NCBI RefSeq assembly: GCF_002160255.1
Contig: NZ_NFKF01000006.1
Span: 101,910 to 165,909, forward strand
Source: Olsenella sp. An188
GTDB taxonomy: Bacteria > Actinomycetota > Coriobacteriia > Coriobacteriales > Atopobiaceae
Length of the DNA: 64,000 nucleotides
Reading direction: 5' to 3'
Under the pieces are notes generated by a model that was not told the origin of the DNA, did not search any database, and was given only the letters and a program-made list of their open reading frames with translations. Position 1 is the first letter of the stretch; each line of letters opens with the position of its first letter. Below, piece after piece: positions 16,885 to 25,635 of this stretch. Both the position numbers and the translations under genes were made by a program.

Positions 16885-18411
16885 TTGGCAGAGATCAAAG
16901 CCGGTACCGCAAACGAGACAGAGGGGCTCCACGAGGAGTGCGGCGTCTTTGGCGTCTGGGCCCCCGGGCGCGACGTGGCGCGCATCACGTACTTCGCGCT
17001 GCGCGCCCTGCAGCACCGCGGCCAGGAGTCCGCGGGCATAGCCGTGGGCGACGGGCGCACGGTGCTCGTCCGCAAGGACCTGGGCCTCGTGACGCAGGTC
17101 TTCTCGGACGCCGACCTCTCGGCCATGCCGGGCAAGGTCGCCTGCGGGCACTGCCGCTACGGCACGGCGGGCGCGAAGGGCTGGGAGAGCGCGCAGCCGC
17201 ACCTCTCCACCATCGACGACGTGATCGTGGCGCTGGCGCACAACGGCACGCTCGTGAACTTCGACGCGCTGCGCCGCGAGCTCATCGAGATGGGCATCCC
17301 CTTCCGCTCCAACACCGACTCCGAGGTGGCCGCGAAGCTCATCGGCCACTTCACGCGTCGCGCCGGCCGCCTGCGCACGGGCATCGCACACGCGATGCGC
17401 ATGCTCGAGGGCGGCTACGCCATGGTGCTCGTGCGCGAGAACGCGCTCTACGCGTTCCGCGACCCGCACGGCATCCGGCCGCTCGTGCTGGGGCGCCTCG
17501 GCGACGACGGCTGGGTCGTGGCGAGCGAGACCTGCGCACTCGACATCTCCGGGGCCACCTTCGTCCGCGAGATAGAGCCCGGCGAGATCGTGCGCGTCTC
17601 TGACGACGGCATCCGCTCGGAGCGCGGCTGCAAGCCGGGCTGCCGGGCCGACTGCATCTTCGAGCACGTGTACTTCTCGCGCCCCGACTCCGTGAAGGAC
17701 GGGGAGAGCTTCTACCTCATGCGCCACAACATGGGCCGGCGCCTTGCGCAGGAGACGCCCGTGGAGGCCGACCTGGTGATCTCCGTGCCGGACTCGGGAA
17801 CGCCGGCGGCCGAGGGCTTTGCCCAGGAGCTGGGGATCCCCTTTGGCACGGGCCTCATCAAGAACCGCTACGTGGCGCGCACCTTCATCCAGCCCACGCA
17901 GGAGCTGCGCCAGATGGGCGTGCGGCTCAAGCTCAACGCGCTGCCCGACGTGGTGCGCGGCAAGCGCCTCGTGATGGTGGACGACTCCATCGTCCGCGGC
18001 ACCACGAGCCGCCAGATCGTGCGCATGCTCAAGGCCGCGGGCGCCACCGAGGTGCACGTGCGCTCCGCCTCGCCGATGGTCACGTGGCCGTGCTTCTACG
18101 GGATCGACACGGGCAGCCAGGAGCAGCTCATCGCCGCGCGGATGTCGCTCGAGGAGATCCGCGCGCACATCGAGGCGGACTCGGTGGGGTTCCTCTCCAT
18201 CGAGGGGCTGCTGGACTGCGTCCCCGGCGGGGCCGACGGCACGCGCGGCTACTGCAAGGCGTGCTTCACCGGCGAGTACCCCGTGGAGATCCCGCGCTCG
18301 TTCTGGGAGGAGCGCTTCCTGCCCGGGTTTGAGCCCAGGAACCTGAGCGCCGCGTCCGAGACGTCGCAGATGCCGATCGAGCAGGCCGAGAAGGTCCTCT
18401 CGCAGGAGTGA
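16885..18411 (+). CDS. purF: Amidophosphoribosyltransferase
   Basis: First committed enzyme of purine synthesis: PRPP plus glutamine gives phosphoribosylamine. The 508-residue product has an 18-residue propeptide before the nucleophile Cys19 (HEECGVFGVWAP), an Ntn glutaminase domain and the PRTase loop RLVMVDDSIVRGTTSRQIV. Cysteines in CKPGC-RADC and GYCKACF indicate the iron-sulfur (Bacillus-type) form that is processed to expose Cys19. The start is TTG 16885, eight bases after an AGGGAG ribosome binding site overlapping the sortase stop. The purF-purM-purN cluster follows. Confidence 0.96.
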   Translation: MAEIKAGTANETEGLHEECGVFGVWAPGRDVARITYFALRALQHRGQESAGIAVGDGRTVLVRKDLGLVTQVFSDADLSAMPGKVACGHCRYGTAGAKGWESAQPHLSTIDDVIVALAHNGTLVNFDALRRELIEMGIPFRSNTDSEVAAKLIGHFTRRAGRLRTGIAHAMRMLEGGYAMVLVRENALYAFRDPHGIRPLVLGRLGDDGWVVASETCALDISGATFVREIEPGEIVRVSDDGIRSERGCKPGCRADCIFEHVYFSRPDSVKDGESFYLMRHNMGRRLAQETPVEADLVISVPDSGTPAAEGFAQELGIPFGTGLIKNRYVARTFIQPTQELRQMGVRLKLNALPDVVRGKRLVMVDDSIVRGTTSRQIVRMLKAAGATEVHVRSASPMVTWPCFYGIDTGSQEQLIAARMSLEEIRAHIEADSVGFLSIEGLLDCVPGGADGTRGYCKACFTGEYPVEIPRSFWEERFLPGFEPRNLSAASETSQMPIEQAEKVLSQE

Positions 18412-18415
18412 TGGG

Positions 18416-18438
18416 TGCGAAGGGGCGGACCCTTCGCA
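18416..18438 (+). promoter_or_regulatory. Intercistronic hairpin purF-purM
   Basis: A perfect 9-bp stem, TGCGAAGGG with CCCTTCGCA and loop GCGGA, begins five bases after the purF stop. There is no U-tract, so RNA processing or partial attenuation is more likely than full termination. Confidence 0.5.
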
Positions 18439-18497
18439 TCGTCAGGCAAAGAACTGATACGGAGGACCGCCCTTCGTGTCACGGAAAGGGGAGAAAG

Positions 18498-19595
18498 ATG
18501 GCCGAGAAGCCCAGCACCAAGCACGTGAGTTACGAGGACGCCGGCGTCGACACCGCCGAGGGCCTCCGCGCGGTCGACGCGATCAAGGCGGCGGTTGCCA
18601 CGACCAACCGGCCCGAGGTCATCGGTGGCCTTGGCGGCTTTGGGTCGTGCTTCTCGGCCGCGGCGCTCAAGGACATGGAGGAGCCGATCCTGGTCTCCGG
18701 CACCGACGGCGTGGGGACCAAGCTCGCCATCGCGCAGCTGCTCGACCGTCACGAGACGGTGGGCGAGGACCTCGTGGCCATGTGCGTGGACGACATCGTG
18801 CCCATGGGCGCCGAGCCGCTGTTCTTCCTCGACTACGTGGCGATCGGCAAGCTGCGCGCCGAGCACGTCGCCAAGATCGTGGGCGGCATCGCCGAGGGCT
18901 GCCGCAAGAGCGGCTGCGCGCTCGTGGGCGGCGAGATGGCCGAGCACCCCGGCGTCATGGCCGAGGACGACTACGACCTCGCGGGCTTTGTGGTGGGCGT
19001 GGTGGACCGTCCCAAGATGATCGGCCCCGAGCTGGTGCGCGAGGGCGACGTGATCCTCGGCCTCCCGAGCTCGGGCGTCCACTCCAACGGCTACTCGCTC
19101 GTGCGCAAGGTCGCCATCGAGGGCCGCACGGTCGAGGAGCTCGAGACCCCGCTTGACGAGCTGGGCGGCGAGTCCGTGGCCGATGCCGTGATGCGCCCCA
19201 CGACCATCTACGCGGGCGGGCTTCTCGCCGCCCTGCGCGCCGGCGCGCCGATTCACGCGATGGCACACATCACCGGCGGCGGCATCACCGAGAACCTGGA
19301 CCGCGCCATGCCCGAGGGCCTGGACGCGCTCGTGTACCGCGGCGGCGAGGACGGACCGGCGTGGAGCGTCCCGCCCGTGATCTCCTACCTGGTGCGCGAG
19401 GCCGGCCTCACGCTCGAGGAGGCGTACCGCACCTTCAACATGGGCGTGGGCATGGTCGTGATCTGCGCGCCCGAGGACGAGGTGACGGTGCGCTCCGCGC
19501 TCGAGGAGCAGGGCTTTGAGCCGTTTACGGTCGGTCGCGTCGTGGCGGGCACGCCCGGCGAGAAGGGCAAGGTGGTGTACGACGATGAGCGTTAA
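18498..19595 (+). CDS. purM: Phosphoribosylformylglycinamidine cyclo-ligase
   Basis: AIR synthase: closes FGAM to AIR with ATP. The 365-residue product contains VSYEDAGVDTAEGLRAVDAIK, the LVSGTDGVGTKLAIA signature, CVDDIVPMGAEPLFFLDY and GLPSSGVHSNGYSLVRKV, all expected for PurM. I chose ATG 18498, with a GGGGAGAAAG ribosome binding site; the upstream ATG at 18411 lies within the purF stop and hairpin. The last codons overlap purN. Confidence 0.97.
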   Translation: MAEKPSTKHVSYEDAGVDTAEGLRAVDAIKAAVATTNRPEVIGGLGGFGSCFSAAALKDMEEPILVSGTDGVGTKLAIAQLLDRHETVGEDLVAMCVDDIVPMGAEPLFFLDYVAIGKLRAEHVAKIVGGIAEGCRKSGCALVGGEMAEHPGVMAEDDYDLAGFVVGVVDRPKMIGPELVREGDVILGLPSSGVHSNGYSLVRKVAIEGRTVEELETPLDELGGESVADAVMRPTTIYAGGLLAALRAGAPIHAMAHITGGGITENLDRAMPEGLDALVYRGGEDGPAWSVPPVISYLVREAGLTLEEAYRTFNMGVGMVVICAPEDEVTVRSALEEQGFEPFTVGRVVAGTPGEKGKVVYDDER

Positions 19596-20199
19596 GCTGG
19601 GCGTTCTCATCTCCGGCAGCGGGACCAACCTGCAGGCCATCATCGACCGCATCGCGGACGGCACGCTTGACGCCACGATCGAGCTGGTCGTGAGCTCGCG
19701 TCCGAGCGCCTACGGCCTCAAGCGGGCCGAGGCCGCGGGCCTGCAGACCCTCACGCTCTCCAAGGAGATCTACGCGGACCCGGAGCAGGCCGACGAGATC
19801 ATCGCCGCCGAGCTGCGCCGCCGCGGCGTGGACTACGTCATCATGGCGGGCTACATGCGCAAGGTGCACGACCCGATCCTGGCGGCGTTCCCCAACCGCG
19901 TGGTGAACCTGCACCCCGCGCTGCTGCCGAGCTTCCCCGGTGCACACGCCATCGCCGACGCCTACGAGCGCGGCGTCAAGGTCACGGGCGTGACCGTGCA
20001 CTTCGCCAACGCCGACTACGACGCCGGTCCTATCATCGCCCAGCGCGCGCTCGCGGTGGAGGAGGGCTGGACGGTCGACGAGCTCGAGGAGCACATTCAC
20101 GCCATCGAGCACGAGCTCTATCCCGAGGTCGTGGGCCTGCTCGCGGCCGGCCGCGTGCGCGTGCGCGAGAACGGGACCGTCGAGGTGGCGCCGGAGTAG
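19585..20199 (+). CDS. purN: Phosphoribosylglycinamide formyltransferase
   Basis: GART: transfers formyl from 10-formyl-THF to GAR. The 204-residue product starts VKLGVLISGSGTNLQAIIDRI, with MAGYMRKV and the catalytic NLHPALLPSFPGAHAIADAYERGVKVTGVTVHFAN block split into the usual His/Asp motifs (HPALLPSFPG, and VTVHF with the later DAGPII). ATG 19585 overlaps the purM stop by 11 bases, which implies translational coupling. It is the last gene of the purine run, followed by element B2. Confidence 0.96.
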   Translation: MSVKLGVLISGSGTNLQAIIDRIADGTLDATIELVVSSRPSAYGLKRAEAAGLQTLTLSKEIYADPEQADEIIAAELRRRGVDYVIMAGYMRKVHDPILAAFPNRVVNLHPALLPSFPGAHAIADAYERGVKVTGVTVHFANADYDAGPIIAQRALAVEEGWTVDELEEHIHAIEHELYPEVVGLLAAGRVRVRENGTVEVAPE

Positions 20200-20282
20200 G
20201 CGCGAGGCGGCGGCCGCGGCCGGCGTCCCCGCCGTCCGGCGGAGCGCTTTCCCGAACGGCGTCTCTGCCACGAACGGCGTGT

Positions 20283-20393
20283 GGTTGGGTGGCATCCTTG
20301 ATGTGTCGAGTCCCCTTCTGTCGCAAAACGCGCCCAACTGGGTGGGTTTTGCGACAGGGACGGCCCTGACGCATCAAGAATGCCACCCAATCC
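20283..20393. repeat. Nested inverted-repeat element B2
   Basis: Outer arms at 20283-20303 and 20372-20393 share the B1 arm core TTGGGTGGCATCCTTGATG (one change). The inner arms CTGTCGCAAAAC (20318-20329) and GTTTTGCGACAG (20346-20357) pair perfectly over 12 bp. It is located between the convergent purN and the rRNA methyltransferase genes and may also end both transcripts, but no U-tract is seen. Confidence 0.8.
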
Positions 20394-20485
20394 GTGGGGG
20401 TTTGGGACAGACGGGACCCTTCCCGAAGCGCAGCGCCCCCCGCGGCGCACCGCACAGCCGTAAAGCCCCCGACGGGACCCGCGCT

Positions 20486-21652
20486 CTACCCCCGGACCAG
20501 CGTCGCCACGCACTCCACGTGGCGCGTGTGCGGAAACATGTCCACAGGCGTCACGCGCTCCAGGCGATACCCGCGCGAGCGCAGCAGCGACAGGTCGCGC
20601 GCCTGCGTGACCACGTTGCACGAGACGTAGACCACCTTCCGCGGCGCCAGCCCCGCCACGCCGTCGAGAAACTCAGGCGTGCTCCCCGCGCGAGGCGGGT
20701 CCATGATCACCGCGTCAAACCGCTCCGCCGCGCCCTCGCGCGCCATCCAGGCCGTGGCGTCGGCCGCAACGAAGTCGCATCGCCGCGCGACCCCGTTCGC
20801 GGCGGCGTTGCGCCGCGCGCACGACACGGCCCCGACCACCTGCTCAACGCCAACCACCTGCAGCTCATTCATTGCCGAGGCGGCGCAGATGCCGATGGTC
20901 CCCGTGCCGCAGTAGGCGTCGAGCACGCGCCCCGCCCCGCCGACGCCCTCGAGCGCCAGGCGGTAGAGCACCTCGGTCTGCTCGGGGTTGGTCTGGTAGA
21001 AGCTCGTGGGACCAATCTCAAAGCTGCACCCGAGCAGCTCGTCGTGCATAATGCCGGGCCCGTACAGCGTGCGGCACCTGCGCCCCAGGATCGCGTTGGT
21101 CCGCCGGTCGTTCACGTTCTGCACGATGCTCGTGACCTCGGGGCACTCGGCGCGCAGCTCCGCCACCAGGCGCTCGACTCCGCGCAGCTCGTCAACGCGC
21201 GTCACAAGGACGAGAAGAACCTCGTCGGTCTTCCAGCCACAGCGCACCACGGCGTGGCGCAGCACGCCCACGCCCCGGTCCTCGTCGTAGGGCGGGAGGT
21301 GCAGCCGCTCGGCAACGCGGCCCACGCCGCAGAGCACGCGTCGGGCCCGCGGGTCCTCAACCAGGCACTCCCGGCACGGCACGATCCGGTGCGTCCCCGT
21401 GGCGTAGAAGCCGCAGAGCACCCGACCGCGTCCGCCGTAGGCAAACGGGGTTGCCGCCTTGTGCCGGTAGCGCACCGGCTCGTCCATCCCACGGATGTCC
21501 TCCAGCGCGCCGCCGTCCTCCCTGGTCATGGGGCCGAGAAGGTCCTCGACCTGCTCCTGCTTGCGACGCAGCTGTATGGGGTAGGGAACGGCGAGCCACT
21601 CGCATCCCCCGCAGTCGCGCGCTATCGGACAGGTGTAGGTCTTGTATCCCAT
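20486..21652 (-). CDS. 23S rRNA (uracil-C5)-methyltransferase, RlmD/RumA type
   Basis: SAM-dependent RNA m5U methyltransferase of the TrmA/RlmC/RlmD family. The 388-residue product has an N-terminal iron-sulfur motif (CPIARDCGGC near residues 9-18, with the fourth Cys in PCRECL), the SAM-binding segment VLDAYCGTGTIGICAA, DPPRAG and the catalytic Cys in VVYVSCNVVTQARDL. There is no N-terminal TRAM domain, so it is shorter than E. coli RlmD (about 430 residues) and could be the RlmC-like or the dual-specificity RlmCD type. It is the last gene of the minus-strand pilus-like operon, 69 bases after pilT. Confidence 0.88.
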   Translation of the reverse strand: MGYKTYTCPIARDCGGCEWLAVPYPIQLRRKQEQVEDLLGPMTREDGGALEDIRGMDEPVRYRHKAATPFAYGGRGRVLCGFYATGTHRIVPCRECLVEDPRARRVLCGVGRVAERLHLPPYDEDRGVGVLRHAVVRCGWKTDEVLLVLVTRVDELRGVERLVAELRAECPEVTSIVQNVNDRRTNAILGRRCRTLYGPGIMHDELLGCSFEIGPTSFYQTNPEQTEVLYRLALEGVGGAGRVLDAYCGTGTIGICAASAMNELQVVGVEQVVGAVSCARRNAAANGVARRCDFVAADATAWMAREGAAERFDAVIMDPPRAGSTPEFLDGVAGLAPRKVVYVSCNVVTQARDLSLLRSRGYRLERVTPVDMFPHTRHVECVATLVRG

Positions 21653-21721
21653 GAGGCCCCCTTCGTCCCGTCTAGGATACCCGACCGCGCCCCCGCGCCG
21701 CAGCCCGCGCCCCGCGCCGCG

Positions 21722-22807
21722 CTACAGCCCCGCCGCGTCCAGCCGCCGCGCCAGCGCCTCCTGGTGGATCGCGTACTGCAGCGCCACCTCGCGCGACACG
21801 CGCCCGCCCTCGACGAGCGCAAACAGGCTCTGGTCCATCGTCCTCATGCCGAGCTCCCCGCCCGCCGCGATGGCCGAGTCCATCTGGTGCGTCTTCTCCT
21901 CGCGGATGAGGTTGCGGATCGCCGCCGTGCTCACCATGATCTCCCACGCCGGCGTCACGCCGCCGTCGACCGTGGGAACGAGCTGCTGGCTCACAATAGC
22001 CTGCAGCACCATGGAGAGCTGCATGCGGATCTGGCGCTGCTGGCTCGCCGGGAACGCGTCGATGATGCGGTCCACGGTCCCCGCCGCGCCCGTGGTGTGC
22101 AGGGTCGAGAAGATCAGCTGCGCCATCTCGGCCGCGGTCACGGCGGTGGCGATGGTCTCCGGGTCGCGCATCTCGCCGAGCAGCATCACGTCCGGCGCCT
22201 CGCGCATCGCGGAGCGCAGCGCCTCTGCGTAGGTCTCCACGTCCGTGGGGATCTCGCGCTGCGTGACGATGCACGTCCCGTGGCGGTGCACGTACTCGAT
22301 GGGGTCCTCCATCGTGATGATGTGCCCGCTGCGCTCGTGGTTCATCCGGTCGATGATGCACGCGAGCGTGGTGGACTTGCCCGCGCCCGCCGGCCCCGTC
22401 ACGAGCACCAGGCCCTTCTTGAGGCCCGCCAGCGAGAGCACCTCCTCGGGGATGCCAAAGTCGGCCGGGTCGGGCAGGCCAAACGGGATGACGCGCACCA
22501 CCGCCGCGAGCGAGCCGCGCTGGCGGAACACGTTCGCGCGGAAGCGCCCCACGCCCGGCAGCGCGAAGGAGAAGTCGAGGTCGTGGTTGCCCTGCTCCTT
22601 GACCCACGCGTCCGCGCGCCCCGGCGCCCACCCCGCTGCGGCAAGGATCTCACGCACCGCGGCCTCGGTGTCCGCCGGCATGAGCGCACCCTCGCCCAGC
22701 CGCGTCTGCCGCCCGCCCGACTGGTACGTCAGCGGCAGGCCCGCAACAAAGAAGACGTCGGACGCCCGGCGCTCGACCATCTCTCCAAGAAACTCCACCA
22801 GGTTCAT
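21722..22807 (-). CDS. pilT: PilT-like secretion/retraction ATPase
   Basis: Hexameric ATPase of the PilT/GspE superfamily. The 361-residue product has the PilT-type N-terminal domain (FLGEMVERRASDVFFVAGLPLTYQ), Walker A GPAGAGKST, the Asp box with EDPIEYVH, Walker B VMLLGEMRDPETI and the His box STLHTTGAAGT. The C-terminal part (MVLQAIVSQQLVPTVDGG...) has the PilT arrangement. It is far shorter than PilB or GspE (about 550) and lacks their zinc tetracysteine motif. I chose ATG 22807, downstream of GAGAGGAGCC. It follows the 22819 gene by 11 bases in the operon. Confidence 0.9.
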   Translation of the reverse strand: MNLVEFLGEMVERRASDVFFVAGLPLTYQSGGRQTRLGEGALMPADTEAAVREILAAAGWAPGRADAWVKEQGNHDLDFSFALPGVGRFRANVFRQRGSLAAVVRVIPFGLPDPADFGIPEEVLSLAGLKKGLVLVTGPAGAGKSTTLACIIDRMNHERSGHIITMEDPIEYVHRHGTCIVTQREIPTDVETYAEALRSAMREAPDVMLLGEMRDPETIATAVTAAEMAQLIFSTLHTTGAAGTVDRIIDAFPASQQRQIRMQLSMVLQAIVSQQLVPTVDGGVTPAWEIMVSTAAIRNLIREEKTHQMDSAIAAGGELGMRTMDQSLFALVEGGRVSREVALQYAIHQEALARRLDAAGL

Positions 22808-22818
22808 CGTGGCTCCTC

Positions 22819-23325
22819 TCACTCCCGGCCCGTCCAAAGGACGTCGCCGGTGTTCTCCTCCCAGCGCGTGGTCGCCTTCCACGACGTCACGCGCACCTCC
22901 CCGTCGTCGCCCACGGCGAGCGTCGCGTCAAGGCACCGCCCGCTTGCGGACTCAACGTGCAGCACGACCTCGTCGCCGTCCATCTCTGCGGACGCAACGG
23001 GTCCCTCCTCGTCGCCGGCGGATGCCTCGGCAAGAAGTGCCTCCAGTCGCCGCCCCACCGCACTGGCGGCTCCGCTCGGCTCGGCGGCACCGGCCGCCTC
23101 GCGCACACGGGCCAGGACCTCGGCGGCCACGGCCTCGTTGGCGTAGTCGTCCGCCGTGAAGGCCGCCTGGCGCTCCGCGAGCGCGGACGAGGCCCGGGCC
23201 GTGGTCACGGCGAGGACCGCCATGACGGCCAGGCACAGGGCCACGACGAGCGCGAACAGGCTGATCGGTCCCATGCGCACGCCGGTTGTGCCGGCTCTCG
23301 CCCTCAGTGACGCACGTCCGCTCAC
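22819..23325 (-). CDS. Small single-TM pilus-operon protein (168 aa)
   Basis: Not assigned to a family. An N-terminal basic stretch, one hydrophobic segment at about residues 20-45 (ISLFALVVALCLAVMAVLAVTTARA), then an Ala/Glu-rich domain ending in beta-like strands (DEVVLHVESASGR). The topology is that of a pseudopilin or minor pilin, though the classical G/FTLIE cleavage motif is not evident. GTG 23325 overlaps the previous stop as GTGA, so it is translated as part of a coupled series. Its place between GspF-like and PilT genes suggests a pilus or secretion-machine component. Confidence 0.6.
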   Translation of the reverse strand: MSGRASLRARAGTTGVRMGPISLFALVVALCLAVMAVLAVTTARASSALAERQAAFTADDYANEAVAAEVLARVREAAGAAEPSGAASAVGRRLEALLAEASAGDEEGPVASAEMDGDEVVLHVESASGRCLDATLAVGDDGEVRVTSWKATTRWEENTGDVLWTGRE

Positions 23326-23705
23326 GACTCGTCACCTCCCGCTGCCCGGGCGGTCGTGAGCTGGTAGACGAGCTCGCCCCCGGCGTCGGTCACGCTCACG
23401 GTGGCGCGCAGCAGGCCCGCCACCTCGTCGTCTTCCGTCACGTCAACGCGCACGCGGAGCTCGCCGGCCTCCCACGAGCCGTCCTCGCCGTCGGCGACGA
23501 AGCGCTCGGCCGCGTCGCGCGCGGCCACGACGGCCCGCGTGAGCCGCTCGGCCCGCTCGCCCTCGCGCGCGGCGCCAAGGAAGAGCGCGGCAAACACCGC
23601 CACGGCGGCGACCACAAACGCCAGCAGCACGCACGCCTCAACGAGAAACGCCGTGCCGCGCCACGGCGCGGAGCCGCCCGACCGCGTACGGTCATCGCCC
23701 ATCAC
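23322..23705 (-). CDS. Small pseudopilin-like protein (127 aa)
   Basis: An N-terminal charged leader (RTRSGGSAPWRG) is followed by a long hydrophobic helix (TAFLVEACVLLAFVVAAVAVFAALFL) and a Glu/Arg-rich alpha-helical stretch (AERLTRAVVAARDAAERFVAD), then beta strands. A Glu a few residues into the helix (FLVEACVLL) matches the Glu5 position of type IV pilins, so a prepilin-like reading is reasonable. Starts are GTG 23705 (GTGA overlap with the upstream gene) or ATG 23702. Family membership is unproven. Confidence 0.6.
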   Translation of the reverse strand: MMGDDRTRSGGSAPWRGTAFLVEACVLLAFVVAAVAVFAALFLGAAREGERAERLTRAVVAARDAAERFVADGEDGSWEAGELRVRVDVTEDDEVAGLLRATVSVTDAGGELVYQLTTARAAGGDES

Positions 23706-24226
23706 GACTCACCTCCCGAGCGCAGCGCCACGCGCGCCGTCCCCGCGTCGCAGGAGACCGTGAGCAGGCCGTCGTCCAGCTCAAACGAGAAGCTCCCCGA
23801 GGCGGCGAGGCGCGTGGCCCCCTGCGTGCCCACGGGCGACCCCTCCACCGCGTACTGCTGCACGAGCCAGCCGTCGGCGAGGAAGAAGCGCGTCTCGTAG
23901 GTGCCCGTGTCGAGCCGCTCCACCAGGACGAGCGCGTCGCCCTCCGGGCCCGCGGCGCGCGTCACCGAGCCCGCGGCGTCGGTCGCGCGCACGGCGTTGA
24001 CCACCACGCCGAGCGGCGAGCGCGCCTCGGCGGCCGCGTCGCTGCGCTCGTTGAGCCGCTGGTAGACGGACGTGCCGACCGCAACGGCCCCGAGCAGTGC
24101 GAGCAGGAAGAGCGCGAGCAGCGCGACCGCAAAGACGTGGTCGGCCCTCCGCGCGTCCCCGCCCGGCCGCCGCGCCGCCTGGACCTCGCCGATGGCGTCG
24201 AGCAGACGCTCCGCCCGCCCGCTCAT
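23702..24226 (-). CDS. DUF4860-like single-TM protein
   Basis: A 174-residue protein with a charged head (residues 1-30), one TM helix (VFAVALLALFLLALLGAVAVGTSVY) and an outside beta-rich domain (TYETRFFLADGWLVQQYAVEG, SGSFSFELDDGLLTVSCDAG). It resembles the DUF4860 proteins found next to GspF/PilT genes in Gram-positive anaerobes, from memory and not from a search. ATG 24226 overlaps the stop of the upstream gene by four bases. Probably a minor subunit of the same machine. Confidence 0.6.
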   Translation of the reverse strand: MSGRAERLLDAIGEVQAARRPGGDARRADHVFAVALLALFLLALLGAVAVGTSVYQRLNERSDAAAEARSPLGVVVNAVRATDAAGSVTRAAGPEGDALVLVERLDTGTYETRFFLADGWLVQQYAVEGSPVGTQGATRLAASGSFSFELDDGLLTVSCDAGTARVALRSGGES

Positions 24227-24543
24227 CGCGGCACCACCACGACGCTCGGCGCCACGTTGGAGGCGTAGGCCTCGTAGATGACGGCGTAGTCCTCGCGGTT
24301 CACCGTGAGGCCGTAGTGCTCCTCAAGGTAGGAGAGGTTGTGCGGGTAGGACCCCTCGACGGCGCAGCACTGCGAGGCCGCGCGCAGCACCGCCTCGCGC
24401 ACGCTCGCCGCCCCCTGGTCGCGCAGCGCCGCCGCCACGGCCGGCCACGCCAGCGCGAGCGCGGCCACCGCCACGGCGCACGCGAGCAGCGCCCCCACGA
24501 GGGCGCGCCTGCCGCGCGAGACCTGTCCCTGCCGGCGGCCCAT
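24223..24543 (-). CDS. Small single-TM protein (106 aa), pilus operon
   Basis: A basic N-terminus (RRQGQVSRGRRA), a TM helix (LVGALLACAVAVAALALAWPAVA) and a short domain with two adjacent cysteines (QCCAVEGSYPHNLSYLEEHYG). The SYPxxLxYLExxYG pattern recalls the alpha-helix-to-first-strand junction of prepilin-type proteins. It begins directly after the GspF-like stop, with no gap, and ends in a four-base overlap with the next gene. Function is inferred only from position. Confidence 0.55.
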   Translation of the reverse strand: MGRRQGQVSRGRRALVGALLACAVAVAALALAWPAVAAALRDQGAASVREAVLRAASQCCAVEGSYPHNLSYLEEHYGLTVNREDYAVIYEAYASNVAPSVVVVPR

Positions 24544-25626
24544 CTAGCCCACCGACCCCATGATGCCAATGAGCGGTAGCATGACCGAGACGAGCGTGGC
24601 GCCCACGGCCACGGTCAGAAACGCCGCGAGCACGGGCTCGGTGGCGTCCACGACGCGGTCGACCCGCTCGGCCGCCTCGTCAAAGAACGCCTGCGAGAGC
24701 CGCTCGAGCACCGCGTCGACCGAGCCCGCGCGCGAGCCAATGACGAGCATCCTCGCGTAGGTGGGCTCGAGCACGCCGCTCTCGGCGATGGCCTGGGCGA
24801 GCCCCAGGGCGCGCCCGGCGTCGGTCATGGCGTCGAGCGCGGGCTCGAGACGGCCCCTCAGCTCGTCGCTCTCCACGGTGGAGAGCGCCTCGGTCATGGC
24901 CGCGTCAACGTTGGAGCCGGCCGCCAGGCAGGTGGAGAGCGCCGCCGCAAAGCGCGAGAGCGCGAGCTGGCGCATGGCGTCGCGCGTGACGGGAAGGCGC
25001 TCCATGAGCCGCACGATCCTCGCCTGCCCGCGTGTGCTGCGGGCGAGAAGCGCCGCGCCGCAGGTGAGCGCCGCGCACACGAGCGTGGCCACGAGCGCAA
25101 CCCACCCGACCGCCACCGACGCCGTGACCGCCAGGCCCGACCCCGCGGTGAGCGACCCGGCCATGTCCTCGTACACGCCGATGAACACCGGCAGGATGAC
25201 GGCCACGGTGAAGACGAGCACCACGCTCATGACCAGCAGAAGCGCCGCCGGGTAGCCCACGGCCGTGCGGATCTTTGCGAGCATGCGCGCCTCCTCGCCG
25301 TAGTAGCCGGCCAGGCCGCGCAGCGTCTCCTCGGTGCGCCCGGCCCGCTCGCCCACGGCGAGCAGCCGGCAGGCGCGCTCGGGGAAGCGCCCGGACGCGG
25401 CGAGCGCCCCCGCGAGCGGCTCGCCGGCCGCCACCTGCGGGTACAGCGCCTCGCACACCGCCTCGAGCGGCGTGGCCGCCGCGCTCTCGCCAAGCAGCGC
25501 GAGCGCCTCGTCCGTCTGGATGCCGGCCGCGAGCATGGCGGCCAGGCCCTCGCAGAAGGCGGCGACCTCGCCGGCGGGCAGCGCCTCCGCGCCCGTCTCC
25601 CGCACCCGTCGTGTCATCCTGTCCAT
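24544..25626 (-). CDS. Type II secretion/type IV pilus inner-membrane protein (GspF/PilC family)
   Basis: The 360-residue platform protein has two GspF repeats: cytoplasmic helical bundles (residues about 10-120 and 200-310) and three TM segments (LLLVMSVVLVFTVAVILPVFIGVY; VAVGWVALVATLVCAALTCGAALL; PVLAAFLTVAVGATLVSVMLPLIG). Motifs PLAGALAASGRFPERACRLLAVGERAG and LSTCLAAGSNVDAAM match the two repeats. Such proteins pair with a PilB/GspE or PilT ATPase, and PilT is encoded four genes downstream. Nine bases separate it from the upstream lipoprotein gene, and a good GGGG-type ribosome binding site precedes ATG 25626. Confidence 0.88.
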   Translation of the reverse strand: MDRMTRRVRETGAEALPAGEVAAFCEGLAAMLAAGIQTDEALALLGESAAATPLEAVCEALYPQVAAGEPLAGALAASGRFPERACRLLAVGERAGRTEETLRGLAGYYGEEARMLAKIRTAVGYPAALLLVMSVVLVFTVAVILPVFIGVYEDMAGSLTAGSGLAVTASVAVGWVALVATLVCAALTCGAALLARSTRGQARIVRLMERLPVTRDAMRQLALSRFAAALSTCLAAGSNVDAAMTEALSTVESDELRGRLEPALDAMTDAGRALGLAQAIAESGVLEPTYARMLVIGSRAGSVDAVLERLSQAFFDEAAERVDRVVDATEPVLAAFLTVAVGATLVSVMLPLIGIMGSVG

Positions 25627-25635
25627 CGCAACCCC

